Positions 44,577 to 54,915 of a stretch of 64,000 bases of DNA are shown here, in pieces (position 1 is the first letter of the stretch; the number at the start of each line of letters is the position of its first letter). The notes under the pieces were generated by a model. The model made no database searches. It was not told where the DNA came from and saw only the letters and a program-made list of their open reading frames with translations. The stretch is from Kluyvera genomosp. 1 (GTDB lineage: Bacteria > Pseudomonadota > Gammaproteobacteria > Enterobacterales > Enterobacteriaceae). Position numbers and translations under genes: made by a program. Location: positions 62,001 through 126,000 of the forward strand of contig NZ_LGHZ01000032.1 in NCBI RefSeq assembly GCF_001266615.1, read 5' to 3'.

Positions 44577-45320
44577 ATGAAAAATACTGAGCTAGAACAA
44601 CTGATTAATGAAAAACTCAACAGCGCCGCCTTTAGCGATTACGCGCCTAACGGCCTGCAGGTTGAGGGGCGTGAAACGGTGCAGAAAATTGTCACTGGCG
44701 TTACTGCCAGCCAGGCGCTGATTGACGAAGCCATACGCCAGCAGGCGGACGCGGTGATTGTGCATCACGGCTATTTCTGGAAAGGTGAATCACCGGTGAT
44801 TCGCGGCATGAAGCGCAACCGTCTGAAAGCGCTGCTGGCCAACGATATCAACCTTTATGGTTGGCATCTGCCGCTGGATGCGCATCCTGAACTGGGGAAT
44901 AACGCACAGTTGGCGCAGCTGCTAGGTATCAACGTTCAAGGTGAGATTGAAGCGCTGGTACCATGGGGTGAACTCTCAATGCCGGTCTCTGGCCTGGAGC
45001 TGGCATCGTGGATTGAAGCCCGTTTGGGACGCAAGCCGCTGTGGAGTGGGGATACCGGGCCGGATAAAGTCCAGCGTGTCGCGTGGTGTACCGGCGGCGG
45101 TCAGGGCTTTATCGACAGTGCGGCGCGATTTGGCGTGGATGCCTTTATTACCGGTGAAGTGTCCGAGCAGACGATTCACTCCGCCCGAGAGCAAGGGCTG
45201 CACTTCTATGCCGCCGGTCACCATGCCACCGAACGTGGTGGTATTCGTGCGCTGAGTGAATGGCTTAATGAGACAACCGATTTGGATGTTACCTTTGTGG
45301 ATATCGCCAATCCGGCATAA
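44577..45320 (+). CDS. ybgI: YbgI, NIF3/DUF34 metal-binding protein
   Basis: 247 residues from MKNTELEQLINEKLN, as in E. coli. Family metal ligands are visible in VIVHHGYFWKG (His63, His64 region), LDAHPELGNNAQLA (Asp, near 101) and AGHHATERGG (His and Glu near 215-219). The family forms toroidal hexamers with a dinuclear metal site; recent work links it to GTP cyclohydrolase-like chemistry or folate enzymes, but the role is not settled. Followed after 15 bp by pxpB. Confidence 0.94.
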   Translation: MKNTELEQLINEKLNSAAFSDYAPNGLQVEGRETVQKIVTGVTASQALIDEAIRQQADAVIVHHGYFWKGESPVIRGMKRNRLKALLANDINLYGWHLPLDAHPELGNNAQLAQLLGINVQGEIEALVPWGELSMPVSGLELASWIEARLGRKPLWSGDTGPDKVQRVAWCTGGGQGFIDSAARFGVDAFITGEVSEQTIHSAREQGLHFYAAGHHATERGGIRALSEWLNETTDLDVTFVDIANPA

Positions 45321-45335
45321 CGATGAGGGAATAAA

Positions 45336-45992
45336 GTGCAGCGAGCGCGTTGTTATTTATTAGGAGAGACGGCGGTCGTGCTGGAGCTGGAACCGCCGGT
45401 CACGTTGACCACCCAAAAGCGCGTCTGGCGTTTAGCGCAGCGCGTCGTACAGATGCCCGGCGTGGTGGATGCCATTCCGGGGATGAATAACATTACGGTC
45501 ACTCTGCGCGACCCGCAGACACAGGCGCTGGATGCAATTGAACGCCTGCAGCGCTGGTGGGAAGAGAGTGAAGCGCTGGAGCCCGACTCACGGTGTATTG
45601 ATATTCCCGTGGTGTACGGCGGTGATAGCGGTCCGGATCTGCCGGAAGTGGCAAGTATCAGTGGGCTGACGCCTAAACAGGTCGTTGAACTGCATGCTTC
45701 GGTCGACTATGTGGTGTGGTTCCTCGGTTTTCAGCCGGGATTCCCTTATTTAGGTGGGTTGCCGTCGCAACTGGCTATGCCGCGTCGCGCAGAGCCAAGA
45801 GTCCAGGTGCCCGCAGGTTCTGTCGGTATTGGCGGGGTACAAACGGGAATTTATCCGCTAGCAACGCCCGGCGGCTGGCAGCTCATCGGCCGAACGCCGC
45901 TGGCGCTGTTTTCACCTAATCGTGAAGAACCTATTCTGCTCCGTCCGGGGGATACGGTGCGCTTTGTGCCGCAAAAGGAGGGGATATGCTGA
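45336..45992 (+). CDS. pxpB: 5-oxoprolinase subunit PxpB
   Basis: KipI/allophanate-hydrolase subunit-1-like protein (E. coli ybgJ), 218 residues from a GTG start after AGGGAATAAA. PxpABC hydrolyses 5-oxoproline, a damage product of glutamine and glutamate, using ATP. Recognisable segments include IPGMNNITV near residue 47, [15 protein letters not shown], the conserved [21 protein letters not shown] loop (quoted in part) and [10 protein letters not shown]. It overlaps pxpC by seven bases. Confidence 0.95.
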   Translation: MQRARCYLLGETAVVLELEPPVTLTTQKRVWRLAQRVVQMPGVVDAIPGMNNITVTLRDPQTQALDAIERLQRWWEESEALEPDSRCIDIPVVYGGDSGPDLPEVASISGLTPKQVVELHASVDYVVWFLGFQPGFPYLGGLPSQLAMPRRAEPRVQVPAGSVGIGGVQTGIYPLATPGGWQLIGRTPLALFSPNREEPILLRPGDTVRFVPQKEGIC

Positions 45993-46918
45993 AGGTGATT
46001 CGCGCTGGGATGTATACCACGGTACAGGATGGGGGACGCGACGGTCTTCGTCAGTCTGGCGTCAGCCGCTGCGGTGCGATGGATAAGCCCGCGCTGATGA
46101 CGGCAAATCTGCTGGTGGGCAACGATGCCAACGCAGCGGCGCTGGAAATCACCCTCGGTATGGCGTCGTTTCGCTTTGCCCGTGACGGTTGGTTTGCTTT
46201 AACGGGCGCTGGCTGTGAGGCGACTCTCGACGATGAGGCGGTATGGAGCGGCTGGCGGCACTGGGCGAAGGCAGGGCAGACGCTCACGCTAAAGCGTCCG
46301 CCGCACGGCATTCGCAGCTATCTCGCAGTGGCGGGGGGGATTGATGTCCCGGCGGTAATGGGGTCGCGCAGTACCGATCTCAATGTGGGTATTGGCGGGC
46401 TGGAAGGGCGGCGGCTTCAGGATGGCGATGTCCTGCCGATGGGCCAACCGTCGCGGACCTTTAAAGAGCCGCGCGGGGTCAAACCGCTGTTGCCGAGCAA
46501 CCGGATTCGGGCGCTGCCGGGGCCGGAGTATCATGAGTTTGATGAGGTTTCGCAGGAGAGCTTTTGGCGTTCGCCTTGGCGTTTAAGCCCGCAGAGTAAC
46601 CGTATGGGCTATCGTCTGAACGGTCAACCGCTGACGCGCACCGCCGGACGTGAGCTGCTGTCACATGGGTTGGTTCCCGGTGTCGTGCAGGTACCGCATA
46701 ATGGTCAACCGATCGTGCTCATGAACGATGCGCAGACGACCGGTGGCTACCCGCGTATTGCCTGTATTATCGAGGCCGATATGTTCCAACTGGCGCAGAT
46801 CCCGCTCGGGCAGCCAATTCATTTCGTACGCTGTAGCCTCGAAGAAGCGTTGAAAGCGCGCCACGATCAGCAGCGTTATCTGGAGCAATTGGCATGGCGG
46901 CTGGGCGATGATGATTGA
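45986..46918 (+). CDS. pxpC: 5-oxoprolinase subunit PxpC
   Basis: KipA/allophanate-hydrolase subunit-2-like protein (E. coli ybgK), 310 residues. The N-terminus [20 protein letters not shown] is the biotin-dependent-carboxylase-like signature; [20 protein letters not shown] and [20 protein letters not shown] follow. With PxpB it phosphorylates 5-oxoproline. It overlaps both neighbours, a tight three-gene operon. Confidence 0.95.
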   Translation: MLKVIRAGMYTTVQDGGRDGLRQSGVSRCGAMDKPALMTANLLVGNDANAAALEITLGMASFRFARDGWFALTGAGCEATLDDEAVWSGWRHWAKAGQTLTLKRPPHGIRSYLAVAGGIDVPAVMGSRSTDLNVGIGGLEGRRLQDGDVLPMGQPSRTFKEPRGVKPLLPSNRIRALPGPEYHEFDEVSQESFWRSPWRLSPQSNRMGYRLNGQPLTRTAGRELLSHGLVPGVVQVPHNGQPIVLMNDAQTTGGYPRIACIIEADMFQLAQIPLGQPIHFVRCSLEEALKARHDQQRYLEQLAWRLGDDD

Positions 46919-47642
46919 TCTGAATGCCGATGTTGGCGAAGGCTGTGCCAGCGATACCGAGCTGTTAACGCTGGTAACCTCGGCCAATATTGCCTGCGGA
47001 TTTCATGCCGGTGATGCCGCGATGATGCTAGCCTGCGTTCGCGAGTCGTTGAAAAATGGCGTGGCCGTGGGTGCACATCCGAGCTTTCCCGATAGGGAGA
47101 ACTTTGGCCGGACGGCGATGCACCTGCCACCGGAAACCGTCTACGCCCAGACGCTGTATCAGGTGGGGGCGCTGGCGGTGATGGTTCAAGCCGAAGGCGG
47201 CACGCTGCGGCACGTGAAGCCGCATGGCATGCTGTATAACCAGGCGGCGAAAGATACCGTTCTGGCGGAGGCGATTGCCCAGGCGGTATTTGCCGTTAAC
47301 CCGGCCTTAATTCTAGTTGGGCTGGCGGGTAGCGAACTGATTCGCGCCGGTGAACGCCTTGGGCTACCAACCCGGCAGGAGGTTTTTGCGGATCGTGGTT
47401 ACCTTGCCGATGGGCAACTGGTGCCACGTAGCCAGCCAGCGGCGTTGATTACTGATGAATCGCTGGCGTTGGCACAGACGCTGGAAATGGTGCAGCATGG
47501 ACGCGTGCGTACCATCGATGGCCAGTGGGCGCAGGTCACCGCGCAGACGGTTTGTCTGCACGGTGATGGCGATCATGCGTTGGCCTTTGCTCGGCGATTG
47601 CGTAAGGCTTTCGCCGCACAGGGGATCACCGTTCAGGCATAG
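46908..47642 (+). CDS. pxpA: 5-oxoprolinase subunit PxpA
   Basis: LamB/YcsF-family hydrolase (E. coli ybgL), 244 residues. [10 protein letters not shown] at the N-terminus, [12 protein letters not shown] and [14 protein letters not shown] carry the metal and catalytic Asp/His residues; [10 protein letters not shown] lies near the end. It releases glutamate in the 5-oxoprolinase reaction. Two adjacent ATGs (46908 and 46911) are possible; the overlap with pxpC implies translational coupling. Confidence 0.95.
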   Translation: MMIDLNADVGEGCASDTELLTLVTSANIACGFHAGDAAMMLACVRESLKNGVAVGAHPSFPDRENFGRTAMHLPPETVYAQTLYQVGALAVMVQAEGGTLRHVKPHGMLYNQAAKDTVLAEAIAQAVFAVNPALILVGLAGSELIRAGERLGLPTRQEVFADRGYLADGQLVPRSQPAALITDESLALAQTLEMVQHGRVRTIDGQWAQVTAQTVCLHGDGDHALAFARRLRKAFAAQGITVQA

Positions 47643-47644
47643 TT

Positions 47645-47677
47645 TTTAAGCGGCATAACAGATTATGCCGCTTAAAT
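47645..47677 (+). terminator. pxp operon terminator
   Basis: TTTAAGCGGCATAA and TTATGCCGCTTAAA form a long perfect stem immediately after pxpA, followed by AT-rich sequence. Confidence 0.7.
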
Positions 47678-47849
47678 TATTAGTTATTTATATGCATTAT
47701 GATGATTTATATATTTTAATTGGTTAATTTATTCTTATTTGAATTATTTGTGACACTCTCTGCTGGTACAACACGGCGTATTGTGCTTACATTTACTGCG
47801 AAATAATTGGCTGGCATGAGGTTGGCTGTTTTTGTCAAACAGGGATGAG

Positions 47850-48725
47850 ATGTTTATGGTGCGTAAATTTGCGTGGCCAGTTGTTATATTGATTATCGCC
47901 GGCGTTGTTCAGGATAAATATAGTGTGATTGATAATCATCTTATATTTAATATTCTCATATGGTTGATCATGGGATGGGTTGTTTTTTCTGTAGTGCGTC
48001 ATGCCAGGGATTTTTATCATAATCAAGAAGTTCCTGAGTTCGTCATGGATCAGCTTTACAATGCGCAGCCTTGCTACCCACTCAAATCTGCAGGAGAACA
48101 GCGTGCAGCCTGCGCTGAGTCACTGTTCTTGATCGGTGGTACAGGGCGCTACCCGACCTCAATTAGCTACATCAACTCGCTTGAGTAGCTGGATTTAAAT
48201 AATTTTGACGATATCAAAGAAGCGCGGTTTTTAATGAATGCATCGTGGGATATTGATAACGATCGTAAGTTGCGAAAAGCCATCAGGAAATTAATTAATC
48301 ATTCTATTGTTTCTTCTCATTCTTATTTAAATGACGTATCGGCAAAGGAACGGTATATTGGTTATTTACAGCAGCAAGGACTTTGCTTTCATAATATAGA
48401 TGCCTGTCCAATCACCGGGTTTGACCTGGTTAGAGCGTCATGGCTTACCCGAATTGGTTTTTCAGTCGGTTATATTGATGAACAGGAAGCGCGAGAGTTT
48501 CTGAATATTATTGGTGAACTTATCGAGCAGCAATTCTCGTCCTGGGAGCAGTTAACGGTGTCATACCTGGTGATGTATCTGGAGTGGAATGGGGCCTGGA
48601 AAGGCGCATTAGGCATGTTAAGAATGCCGCTTGTCGCGAGCAATCACTTCCAGGGCGCAAAACTGCTGCTGGGGGATAACAACTCGCCATTTCGCACTGT
48701 TGCGTTTCCTGTCTGCCGTACCTGA
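47850..48725 (+). pseudogene. DUF1266-like membrane protein gene interrupted by an in-frame TAG
   Basis: Two open frames lie in the same reading frame and are separated by one TAG at 48186-48188. Read through, they give about 291 residues: two membrane helices (WPVVILIIAGVV and LIFNILIWLIMGWVVFSVV), a linker with YNAQPCYPLKSAGEQRA, SYINSLE-stop-LDLNNFDD, then a DUF1266-like domain (FDLVRASWLTRIGFSVGYID, SSWEQLTVSYLVMYLEWN). Without readthrough the first half is 112 residues. A CAG-to-TAG change is the simplest explanation. The region is AT-rich unlike its neighbours and lies where E. coli K-12 has abrB, suggesting acquired DNA. Start ATG at 47850 follows AGGGATGAG; a TTG at 47832 is an alternative. 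Confidence 0.65.
48234..48725 (+). CDS. DUF1266-domain C-terminal fragment (could be made separately)
   Basis: 163 residues from the first ATG after the amber codon. It contains most of the DUF1266-type domain (residues 60-125: TGFDLVRASWLTR, EQEAREFLNIIGELI, FSSWEQLTVSYL). No good ribosome-binding site precedes the ATG (GGTTTTTA), and the same frame is open for 15 codons before it up to the TAG, so this is best read as the distal part of the broken gene above. Function of DUF1266 is unknown. Confidence 0.45.
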   Translation: MNASWDIDNDRKLRKAIRKLINHSIVSSHSYLNDVSAKERYIGYLQQQGLCFHNIDACPITGFDLVRASWLTRIGFSVGYIDEQEAREFLNIIGELIEQQFSSWEQLTVSYLVMYLEWNGAWKGALGMLRMPLVASNHFQGAKLLLGDNNSPFRTVAFPVCRT

Positions 48726-48803
48726 TGGTTCATCATTACGCTTGCTAACCTCGTCTGACGCGCTCAGGATAGCAGGTGTTTTGATTGATAAAAGGACACG
48801 AGC

Positions 48804-49595
48804 ATGCCTGAAGGCCCGGAAATCCGCCGCGCGGCGGACAGCCTGGAAGTGGCTATCAAAGGTAAACCGCTGACCGACGTCTGGTTTGCTTTCCCCGAAT
48901 TAAAACCTTTTGCATCTGTTCTCATTGGGCAACATATCACCCATGTGGAAACGCGCGGCAAAGCGCTGCTCACCCATTTTTCTGGCGGGTTGACGCTTTA
49001 TAGCCACAACCAGCTGTATGGCGTCTGGCGCGTGGTGAATAGCGGTGACACGCTGGATACCACACGGGTGCTGCGCGTGAAGCTCGCAGCAGCAGACAAA
49101 ATGATTCTGCTGTATAGCGCATCGGATATTGAAATGCTGACGCCGGAGCAGGTGAAGACGCATCCATTTTTACTGCGCGTGGGGCCGGACGTGCTTGATA
49201 TGACGTTGACGCCGCAGATGGTCAAAGAGCGTTTACTGTCGGCAAAATTCCGCAATCGGCAGTTTTCCGGGCTGTTTTTAGATCAGGCGTTTTTGGCCGG
49301 GCTCGGGAATTATTTACGCGTTGAGATCCTGTGGCAGGTTGGGCTTACCGGGAATCATAAAGCGTCACAGCTCACGGACGCGCAGCTGGATACGCTGGCT
49401 CAGGCTTTGCTGGAGATACCGCGGCTTTCCTACAACACTCGCGGTCAGGTGGATGACAACAAACACCACGGTGCGCTGTTCCGTTTCAAGGTCTTTCACC
49501 GCGAGGGTGAACCCTGTGAACGATGCGGTACCCGTATTGAGCGGAGCATGCTTTCTTCTCGGCCGTTTTATTGGTGCCCAGGCTGCCAGCACTAA
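48804..49595 (+). CDS. nei: endonuclease VIII (Nei)
   Basis: Fpg/Nei-family DNA glycosylase/AP lyase removing oxidised pyrimidines, 263 residues as in E. coli. After Met removal the catalytic Pro2-Glu3 ([12 protein letters not shown]) is present; Lys in KPLTDVWF region, the helix-two-turn-helix [15 protein letters not shown], and the C-terminal zinc finger [20 protein letters not shown] ending CPGC are intact. In E. coli it follows pxpA/abrB; here the broken DUF1266 gene intervenes. Confidence 0.97.
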   Translation: MPEGPEIRRAADSLEVAIKGKPLTDVWFAFPELKPFASVLIGQHITHVETRGKALLTHFSGGLTLYSHNQLYGVWRVVNSGDTLDTTRVLRVKLAAADKMILLYSASDIEMLTPEQVKTHPFLLRVGPDVLDMTLTPQMVKERLLSAKFRNRQFSGLFLDQAFLAGLGNYLRVEILWQVGLTGNHKASQLTDAQLDTLAQALLEIPRLSYNTRGQVDDNKHHGALFRFKVFHREGEPCERCGTRIERSMLSSRPFYWCPGCQH

Positions 49596-49628
49596 GCTCA
49601 GCATCGAGTCTTCGCTATTTAGAAGCGA

Positions 49629-49660
49629 TAAAAAAAGCGCCCGCAGGCGCTTTTTTTACA
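49629..49660. terminator. bidirectional terminator nei/gltA
   Basis: AAAAAAAGCGCC-CGCA-GGCGCTTTTTTT is a symmetric hairpin with A- and T-runs on both sides between convergent nei and gltA. Confidence 0.9.
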
Positions 49661-49673
49661 GGCAGATCATTGA

Positions 49674-50957
49674 TTATTTCTTGAGATCTGATTTGAAGTC
49701 GCGCTGCTCGTAACCGGTATAGAGCTGACGAGGACGGGCAATCTTCATGCCGTCGGTGTGCATTTCGTTCCAGTGCGCAATCCAGCCAATGGTACGCGCC
49801 ATCGCGAAGATCACGGTGAACATGGTAGATGGAATGCCCATCGCTTTCAGGATGATGCCGGAGTAGAAGTCGACGTTCGGGTACAGTTTCTTCTCGATAA
49901 AGTACGGGTCGTTCAGCGCGATGTGCTCAAGCTCCATCGCCACTTCCAGCAGATCATCTTTCGAGCCCAGTTCACGCAGAACTTCGTGGCAGGTTTCACG
50001 CATCACGGTGGCACGCGGGTCGTAGTTTTTGTACACGCGGTGGCCAAAGCCCATCAGGCGGAAAGAGTCGTTCTTGTCTTTCGCACGACGTACAAATTCT
50101 GGAATGTGCTTAACGGAGCTGATTTCTTCAAGCATCTTCAGTGCCGCTTCGTTGGCACCGCCGTGGGCTGGTCCCCACAGAGAAGCGATACCGGCCGCAA
50201 TACACGCGAACGGGTTAGCACCGGAGGAACCCGCGGTACGAACGGTTGACGTTGATGCGTTCTGTTCGTGGTCAGCATGCAGGATCAGAATACGGTCCAT
50301 TGCGCGTTCCAGTACTGGATTCACCACGTACTCTTCACACGGCGTTGAGAACATCATACGCAGGAAGTTACCAGCATAGGAGAGGTCGTTGCGCGGGTAA
50401 ACGAATGGTTGACCGATAGAATATTTGTAACACATCGCTGCCATGGTTGGCATTTTGGACAGCAGACGGAAAGCGGCGATTTCACGGTGGCGTGGGTTAT
50501 TCACATCCAGCGAGTCGTGATAAAACGCGGCCAGCGCGCCGGTGATACCGCACATCACCGCCATTGGGTGAGAATCGCGGCGGAACGCGTGGAACAGACG
50601 GGTAATCTGCTCGTGAATCATGGTGTGCCGGGTGACGGTGGTGGTGAACTCGTCGAATTCAGCCTGGGACGGTTTTTCACCGTACAGCAGGATGTAGCAG
50701 ACTTCGAGGTAGTTAGACTCGGTGGCGAGCTGGTCGATAGGGAAGCCACGGTGCAGCAGAATCCCTTCATCACCATCAATAAAAGTAATTTTAGATTCGC
50801 AAGATGCGGTGGAGGTAAAACCAGGATCAAAAGTAAAGATGCCTTTCGAACCAAGACTACGGATATCAATAACATCCTGACCGAGCGTACCTTTTAGCAC
50901 ATCAAGTTCAATAGCATTTTCACCGGTTAGAGTGATTTTTGCCTTAGTATCAGCCAT
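49674..50957 (-). CDS. gltA: citrate synthase
   Basis: First enzyme of the TCA cycle, hexameric NADH-sensitive type, 427 residues as in E. coli. The N-terminal allosteric domain (1-60) precedes the core; catalytic residues lie in [15 protein letters not shown] (His265), [14 protein letters not shown] (His306) and [12 protein letters not shown] (Asp363). Divergent from sdhCDAB across about 650 bp of shared regulatory DNA. Confidence 0.98.
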   Translation of the reverse strand: MADTKAKITLTGENAIELDVLKGTLGQDVIDIRSLGSKGIFTFDPGFTSTASCESKITFIDGDEGILLHRGFPIDQLATESNYLEVCYILLYGEKPSQAEFDEFTTTVTRHTMIHEQITRLFHAFRRDSHPMAVMCGITGALAAFYHDSLDVNNPRHREIAAFRLLSKMPTMAAMCYKYSIGQPFVYPRNDLSYAGNFLRMMFSTPCEEYVVNPVLERAMDRILILHADHEQNASTSTVRTAGSSGANPFACIAAGIASLWGPAHGGANEAALKMLEEISSVKHIPEFVRRAKDKNDSFRLMGFGHRVYKNYDPRATVMRETCHEVLRELGSKDDLLEVAMELEHIALNDPYFIEKKLYPNVDFYSGIILKAMGIPSTMFTVIFAMARTIGWIAHWNEMHTDGMKIARPRQLYTGYEQRDFKSDLKK

Positions 50958-51268
50958 TTACGGTCTCCTTAGCGCCTTTTTGCTTAAGACTGCTGGATGC
51001 CGGATTTGCAATTCAAAACATATTTCGACGTTGCCTGTTTGTTATTTGGCTCACGGCTCTGCTGAAGATATAAAGCAAGGGTACAGAGCAAAGGGCGCTT
51101 GACGGTGCACGTCTAATCTACAGTGAAACAACAGCAAATCAGGGTCTTAGCAATCCGATGATTCAAACCTGAACAACACTAATAACTGTCCTGATTAGAT
51201 AGGTCAACTCTCTCTCACTGTTACATAACTTATTATCAGGTGAAAGAGTGACCCCATAACTTTTGAGC

Positions 51269-51298
51269 ATTATATGCTTTTACAGGTAATGGTTGTAA
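51269..51298 (-). promoter_or_regulatory. gltA distal promoter
   Basis: On the minus strand TTACAA and a perfect TATAAT are separated by 18 bp, about 310 bp upstream of the gltA ATG, consistent with the long gltA leader known in E. coli. The 650-bp gltA-sdhC gap holds no ORF that I trust. Confidence 0.65.
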
Positions 51299-51354
51299 CA
51301 ATAATGTTTAATATTTGTCAAATCACGTGGTTAATTTTTAAAAAATTGTTTTAA

Positions 51355-51372
51355 TCGTGAGCATGATCACTG
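51355..51372. promoter_or_regulatory. CRP site in the gltA-sdhC region
   Basis: TCGTGAGCATGATCACTG contains the symmetric GTGA-N6-TCAC core. CRP activates sdh in E. coli from this region; the site is centred about 80 bp upstream of the likely sdhC start of transcription. Confidence 0.65.
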
Positions 51373-51408
51373 TTCTGCATAAAACCGGACAAACTATATG
51401 TAGGTTAA

Positions 51409-51437
51409 TTGTAATGATTTTGTGAACGGCCTATACT
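51409..51437 (+). promoter_or_regulatory. sdhC promoter
   Basis: TTGTAA and TATACT are spaced 17 bp, and the surrounding GATTTTGTGAACGGCCTATA is very like the E. coli sdhC promoter. It drives the nine-gene-type sdh-suc transcript after a leader of about 165 nt. ArcA and Fur/RyhB control is expected from E. coli, not shown here. Confidence 0.75.
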
Positions 51438-51609
51438 GCCGCCAGGTCTCCGGAATACCCTGCAATCCCGAGCCACCCAGCGTTGCAACGCGTCGTTTTA
51501 GCATCTGTGAGCAGATTTTTACATGACGCGAAGTTATAGAAAGGACGCTGCTTGACCCGCCTGCGGACCGGAGGAAGGAAATAATAAGAACAGCATGTGG
51601 GCGTTATTC

Positions 51610-51999
51610 ATGATAAGAAATGTGAAAAAACAAAGACCTGTCAATCTGGATTTGACAACAATCCGGTTCCCTATAACAGCGATAGCGTCCATTCTCCATC
51701 GCGTATCCGGTGTGATCACGTTTGTGGCGGTCGGTATTCTGCTGTGGCTGCTGGGCACCAGTCTCTCTTCTCCGGAAGGCTTCCAAACCGCTTCATCCAT
51801 CATGGGCAGCTTCTTCGCCAAATTCATTATGTGGGGCATCCTGACTGCGCTGGCGTATCACGCGGTGGTCGGTATTCGTCACGTATTAATGGATTTTGGT
51901 TATCTTGAAGAAACCCTCGAGGCTGGTAAGCGCTCCGCGAAAATTTCTTTTGTTATTACTGTCGTGCTTTCAATTCTTGCAGGAGTCCTCGTATGGTAA
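51610..51999 (+). CDS. sdhC: succinate dehydrogenase cytochrome b556 subunit SdhC
   Basis: Membrane anchor subunit of complex II, 129 residues from [15 protein letters not shown], as in E. coli. Three helices; SILHRVSGV carries the quinone-site Ser/Arg and [12 protein letters not shown] the heme-ligand His84 region. An ATG 15 bp upstream (MWALFMIRN) is also in frame. Overlaps sdhD by seven bases. Confidence 0.96.
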   Translation: MIRNVKKQRPVNLDLTTIRFPITAIASILHRVSGVITFVAVGILLWLLGTSLSSPEGFQTASSIMGSFFAKFIMWGILTALAYHAVVGIRHVLMDFGYLEETLEAGKRSAKISFVITVVLSILAGVLVW

Positions 52000-52340
52000 G
52001 CAACGCCTCAGCATTAGGACGCAACGGCGTACATGACTTCATCCTGGTCCGCGCTACCGCCATCGTTCTGACGCTCTACATTATCTACATGGTTGGCTTC
52101 TTCGCGGTAACGGGCGACGTCACGTGGGAAGTCTGGAGTGGTTTCTTTGCCTCTGCGTTCACCAAAGTATTCACCTTGCTGGCCCTGTTCTCGATCTTGA
52201 TTCATGCCTGGATTGGCATGTGGCAGGTGTTAACCGACTACGTTAAACCACTGGCTCTGCGCCTGACGCTGCAACTGGTTATTGTTGTTGCGCTGCTGGT
52301 TTACGTCATTTATGGATTTGTTGTGGTGTGGGGTGTGTGA
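51993..52340 (+). CDS. sdhD: succinate dehydrogenase membrane anchor SdhD
   Basis: Second anchor subunit, 115 residues, three helices. [20 protein letters not shown] forms the first; [19 protein letters not shown] contains the heme-ligand His71 and the quinone-site Asp-Tyr pair. Its TGA overlaps the sdhA ATG by one base. Confidence 0.97.
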   Translation: MVSNASALGRNGVHDFILVRATAIVLTLYIIYMVGFFAVTGDVTWEVWSGFFASAFTKVFTLLALFSILIHAWIGMWQVLTDYVKPLALRLTLQLVIVVALLVYVIYGFVVVWGV

Positions 52341-54106
52341 TGAAACTGCCAGTCAGAGAATTTGATGCTGTTGTGATTGGTGCCGGTGGCGCAGGTATGC
52401 GCGCGGCGCTGCAAATTTCCCAAAGCGGCCAGAGTTGTGCGCTGCTGTCTAAAGTGTTCCCGACCCGTTCCCATACCGTGTCTGCGCAGGGTGGTATCAC
52501 CGTCGCGCTCGGTAATACCCATGAAGATAACTGGGAATGGCACATGTACGACACCGTTAAAGGGTCGGACTACATCGGTGACCAGGACGCTATCGAATAT
52601 ATGTGTAAAACCGGTCCGGAAGCGATTCTGGAGCTGGATCACATGGGTCTGCCATTCTCCCGTCTGGATAATGGCACCATCTACCAACGTCCGTTTGGCG
52701 GCCAGTCGAAAAACTTCGGCGGCGAGCAGGCGGCACGTACCGCAGCGGCGGCTGACCGTACCGGTCACGCACTGCTGCATACGCTGTATCAGCAAAACCT
52801 GAAAAACCACACCACCATCTTCTCCGAATGGTATGCGCTGGATCTGGTGAAAAATGCCGATGGCGCAGTGGTAGGTTGTACCGCTCTGTGCATCGAAACC
52901 GGCGAAGTGGTTTACTTCAAAGCCCGCGCTACCGTGCTGGCGACCGGCGGCGCAGGCCGTATTTACCAGTCCACTACCAACGCCCACATCAACACCGGTG
53001 ATGGTGTCGGTATGGCCATCCGTGCTGGCGTGCCGGTACAGGATATGGAAATGTGGCAGTTCCACCCAACCGGTATCGCTGGCGCGGGTGTTCTGGTGAC
53101 AGAAGGCTGTCGTGGTGAAGGTGGCTACCTGCTGAATAAACACGGCGAACGCTTTATGGAGCGTTATGCCCCGAATGCGAAAGACCTGGCGGGTCGTGAC
53201 GTGGTGGCGCGTTCCATCATGATCGAAATCCGTGAAGGTCGCGGCTGCGATGGCCCATGGGGTCCACACGCGAAGCTGAAACTTGACCACCTGGGTAAAG
53301 AAGTTCTGGAATCCCGCCTGCCGGGTATCCTCGAACTGTCCCGTACCTTTGCGCACGTCGACCCGGTTAAAGAGCCGATTCCGGTAATTCCAACCTGCCA
53401 CTACATGATGGGCGGTATTCCGACCAAAGTGAGCGGCCAGGCGTTGACCGTGAACGAGCAGGGTGAAGATGTGGTGATTCCGGGCCTGTTCGCCGTTGGC
53501 GAAATTGCCTGTGTATCGGTACACGGCGCTAACCGTCTGGGCGGCAACTCGTTGCTGGACCTGGTGGTATTCGGTCGTGCGGTGGGTCTGCATCTGCAAG
53601 AGTCTATTGCTGAGCAGGGCGTACTGCGTGATGCAACAGAAGAAGAAATTGATGCTTCTCTGGAACGTCTGAACCGCTGGAACGGTAACCGTGACGGCGA
53701 AGACCCGGTCGAAATCCGCAAAGCGCTGCAGGAATGTATGCAGCACAACTTCTCGGTATTCCGTGAAGGTGATGCGATGGCGAAAGGGCTTGAGCAGCTG
53801 AAAGCCATCCGTGAGCGTTTGAAAAATGCCCGTCTGGATGACACTTCAAGCGAGTTCAACACCCAGCGCGTTGAGTGTCTGGAGCTGGATAACCTGATGG
53901 AAACCGCTTACGCCACCGCGGTGTCAGCGAACTTCCGTACCGAAAGCCGTGGCGCGCATAGCCGCTTCGACTTCCCGGATCGTGATGATGAAAACTGGCT
54001 GTGCCATTCCCTGTATCTGCCAGAGTCGGAATCCATGACGCGTCGTAGCGTCAACATGGAACCGAAACTGCGTCCGGCGTTCCCGCCGAAGATTCGTACT
54101 TATTAA
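52340..54106 (+). CDS. sdhA: succinate dehydrogenase flavoprotein SdhA
   Basis: Catalytic subunit that oxidises succinate to fumarate, 588 residues from [16 protein letters not shown]. The dinucleotide-binding GAGGAGM (14-20), covalent FAD His45 in [12 protein letters not shown], substrate residues in HPTGIAGAG and the C-terminal [16 protein letters not shown] are all present. Identical architecture to E. coli. Confidence 0.98.
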   Translation: MKLPVREFDAVVIGAGGAGMRAALQISQSGQSCALLSKVFPTRSHTVSAQGGITVALGNTHEDNWEWHMYDTVKGSDYIGDQDAIEYMCKTGPEAILELDHMGLPFSRLDNGTIYQRPFGGQSKNFGGEQAARTAAAADRTGHALLHTLYQQNLKNHTTIFSEWYALDLVKNADGAVVGCTALCIETGEVVYFKARATVLATGGAGRIYQSTTNAHINTGDGVGMAIRAGVPVQDMEMWQFHPTGIAGAGVLVTEGCRGEGGYLLNKHGERFMERYAPNAKDLAGRDVVARSIMIEIREGRGCDGPWGPHAKLKLDHLGKEVLESRLPGILELSRTFAHVDPVKEPIPVIPTCHYMMGGIPTKVSGQALTVNEQGEDVVIPGLFAVGEIACVSVHGANRLGGNSLLDLVVFGRAVGLHLQESIAEQGVLRDATEEEIDASLERLNRWNGNRDGEDPVEIRKALQECMQHNFSVFREGDAMAKGLEQLKAIRERLKNARLDDTSSEFNTQRVECLELDNLMETAYATAVSANFRTESRGAHSRFDFPDRDDENWLCHSLYLPESESMTRRSVNMEPKLRPAFPPKIRTY

Positions 54107-54121
54107 TGCGGAGACAGGAAT

Positions 54122-54838
54122 ATGAAACTCGAGTTTTCAGTTTATCGTTATAACCCGGATGTCGATGATGCTCCGCGCATGCAGGATTACACCCTGGAAG
54201 CGGAAGAAGGTCGCGACATGATGCTGCTGGATGCATTAATCCAGCTGAAAGAAAAAGATCCTTCTCTGTCGTTCCGCCGTTCTTGCCGTGAAGGGGTTTG
54301 TGGCTCCGATGGCCTGAACATGAACGGTAAAAATGGTCTGGCGTGCATCACGCCGATCTCCGCGCTGAATCAGCCGGGCAAGAAAATTGTTATCCGTCCA
54401 CTGCCTGGTCTGCCGGTGATCCGCGATTTGGTGGTAGACATGGGGCAATTCTATGCACAATATGAGAAGATTAAGCCTTACTTATTGAATAATGGGCAAA
54501 ATCCTCCGGCTCGTGAGCATCTTCAGATGCCTGAGCAGCGTGAGAAGCTCGATGGTCTGTACGAGTGTATTCTTTGCGCATGTTGTTCAACGTCTTGTCC
54601 GTCGTTCTGGTGGAATCCGGACAAGTTTGTTGGCCCGGCAGGCCTGCTGGCCGCGTATCGCTTCCTGATTGATAGCCGCGATACCGAAACCGACAGCCGT
54701 CTGGAAGGACTGAGTGACGCTTTCAGCGTATTCCGCTGTCACAGCATCATGAACTGCGTCAGTGTATGTCCTAAGGGGCTGAACCCGACGCGCGCCATCG
54801 GCCATATTAAGTCGATGCTGCTGCAACGTAGTGCATAA
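54122..54838 (+). CDS. sdhB: succinate dehydrogenase iron-sulfur subunit SdhB
   Basis: 238 residues carrying three clusters: 2Fe-2S by CREGVCGSDGLNMNGKNGLAC (Cys55, 60, 63, 75; quoted in part), 4Fe-4S by CILCACCSTSC (149-159) and 3Fe-4S by CHSIMNCVSVC (206-216) plus CPKG. It passes electrons from SdhA to quinone. Last sdh gene; 355 bp of repeat-rich DNA separate it from sucA. Confidence 0.98.
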   Translation: MKLEFSVYRYNPDVDDAPRMQDYTLEAEEGRDMMLLDALIQLKEKDPSLSFRRSCREGVCGSDGLNMNGKNGLACITPISALNQPGKKIVIRPLPGLPVIRDLVVDMGQFYAQYEKIKPYLLNNGQNPPAREHLQMPEQREKLDGLYECILCACCSTSCPSFWWNPDKFVGPAGLLAAYRFLIDSRDTETDSRLEGLSDAFSVFRCHSIMNCVSVCPKGLNPTRAIGHIKSMLLQRSA

Positions 54839-54860
54839 ATAGTAAGAGGGGAGCGTTGTT

Positions 54861-54898
54861 CCCCTCACCCTAACCCTCTCCCTTAGGGAGAGGGGACA
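54861..54898. repeat. short GC-rich palindromic repeat, copy 2
   Basis: CCCCTCACCCTAACCCTCTC followed by CCTTAGGGAGAGGGGACA, nearly the same unit as the one after the fez-like ATPase gene. In mRNA it folds into a hairpin just after sdhB. A degenerate relative with CCCC(TTT)CCCCGCGCGGGGAGAGGG lies between sucB and sucC at about 59244-59270. Confidence 0.7.
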
Positions 54899-54915
54899 GA
54901 TAGCAGGAAATCTCT

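Noticed and set aside
48631-48873. 80-codon ORF overlapping the end of the DUF1266 frame and the start of nei
   Set aside because: Overlaps two better-supported frames and shows no conserved features.
52310-53746. 478-codon ORF antisense to sdhA
   Set aside because: It is an artefact of the codon bias of sdhA, which matches SdhA over its full length with all catalytic motifs; no ribosome-binding site or family match is apparent for the antisense frame.
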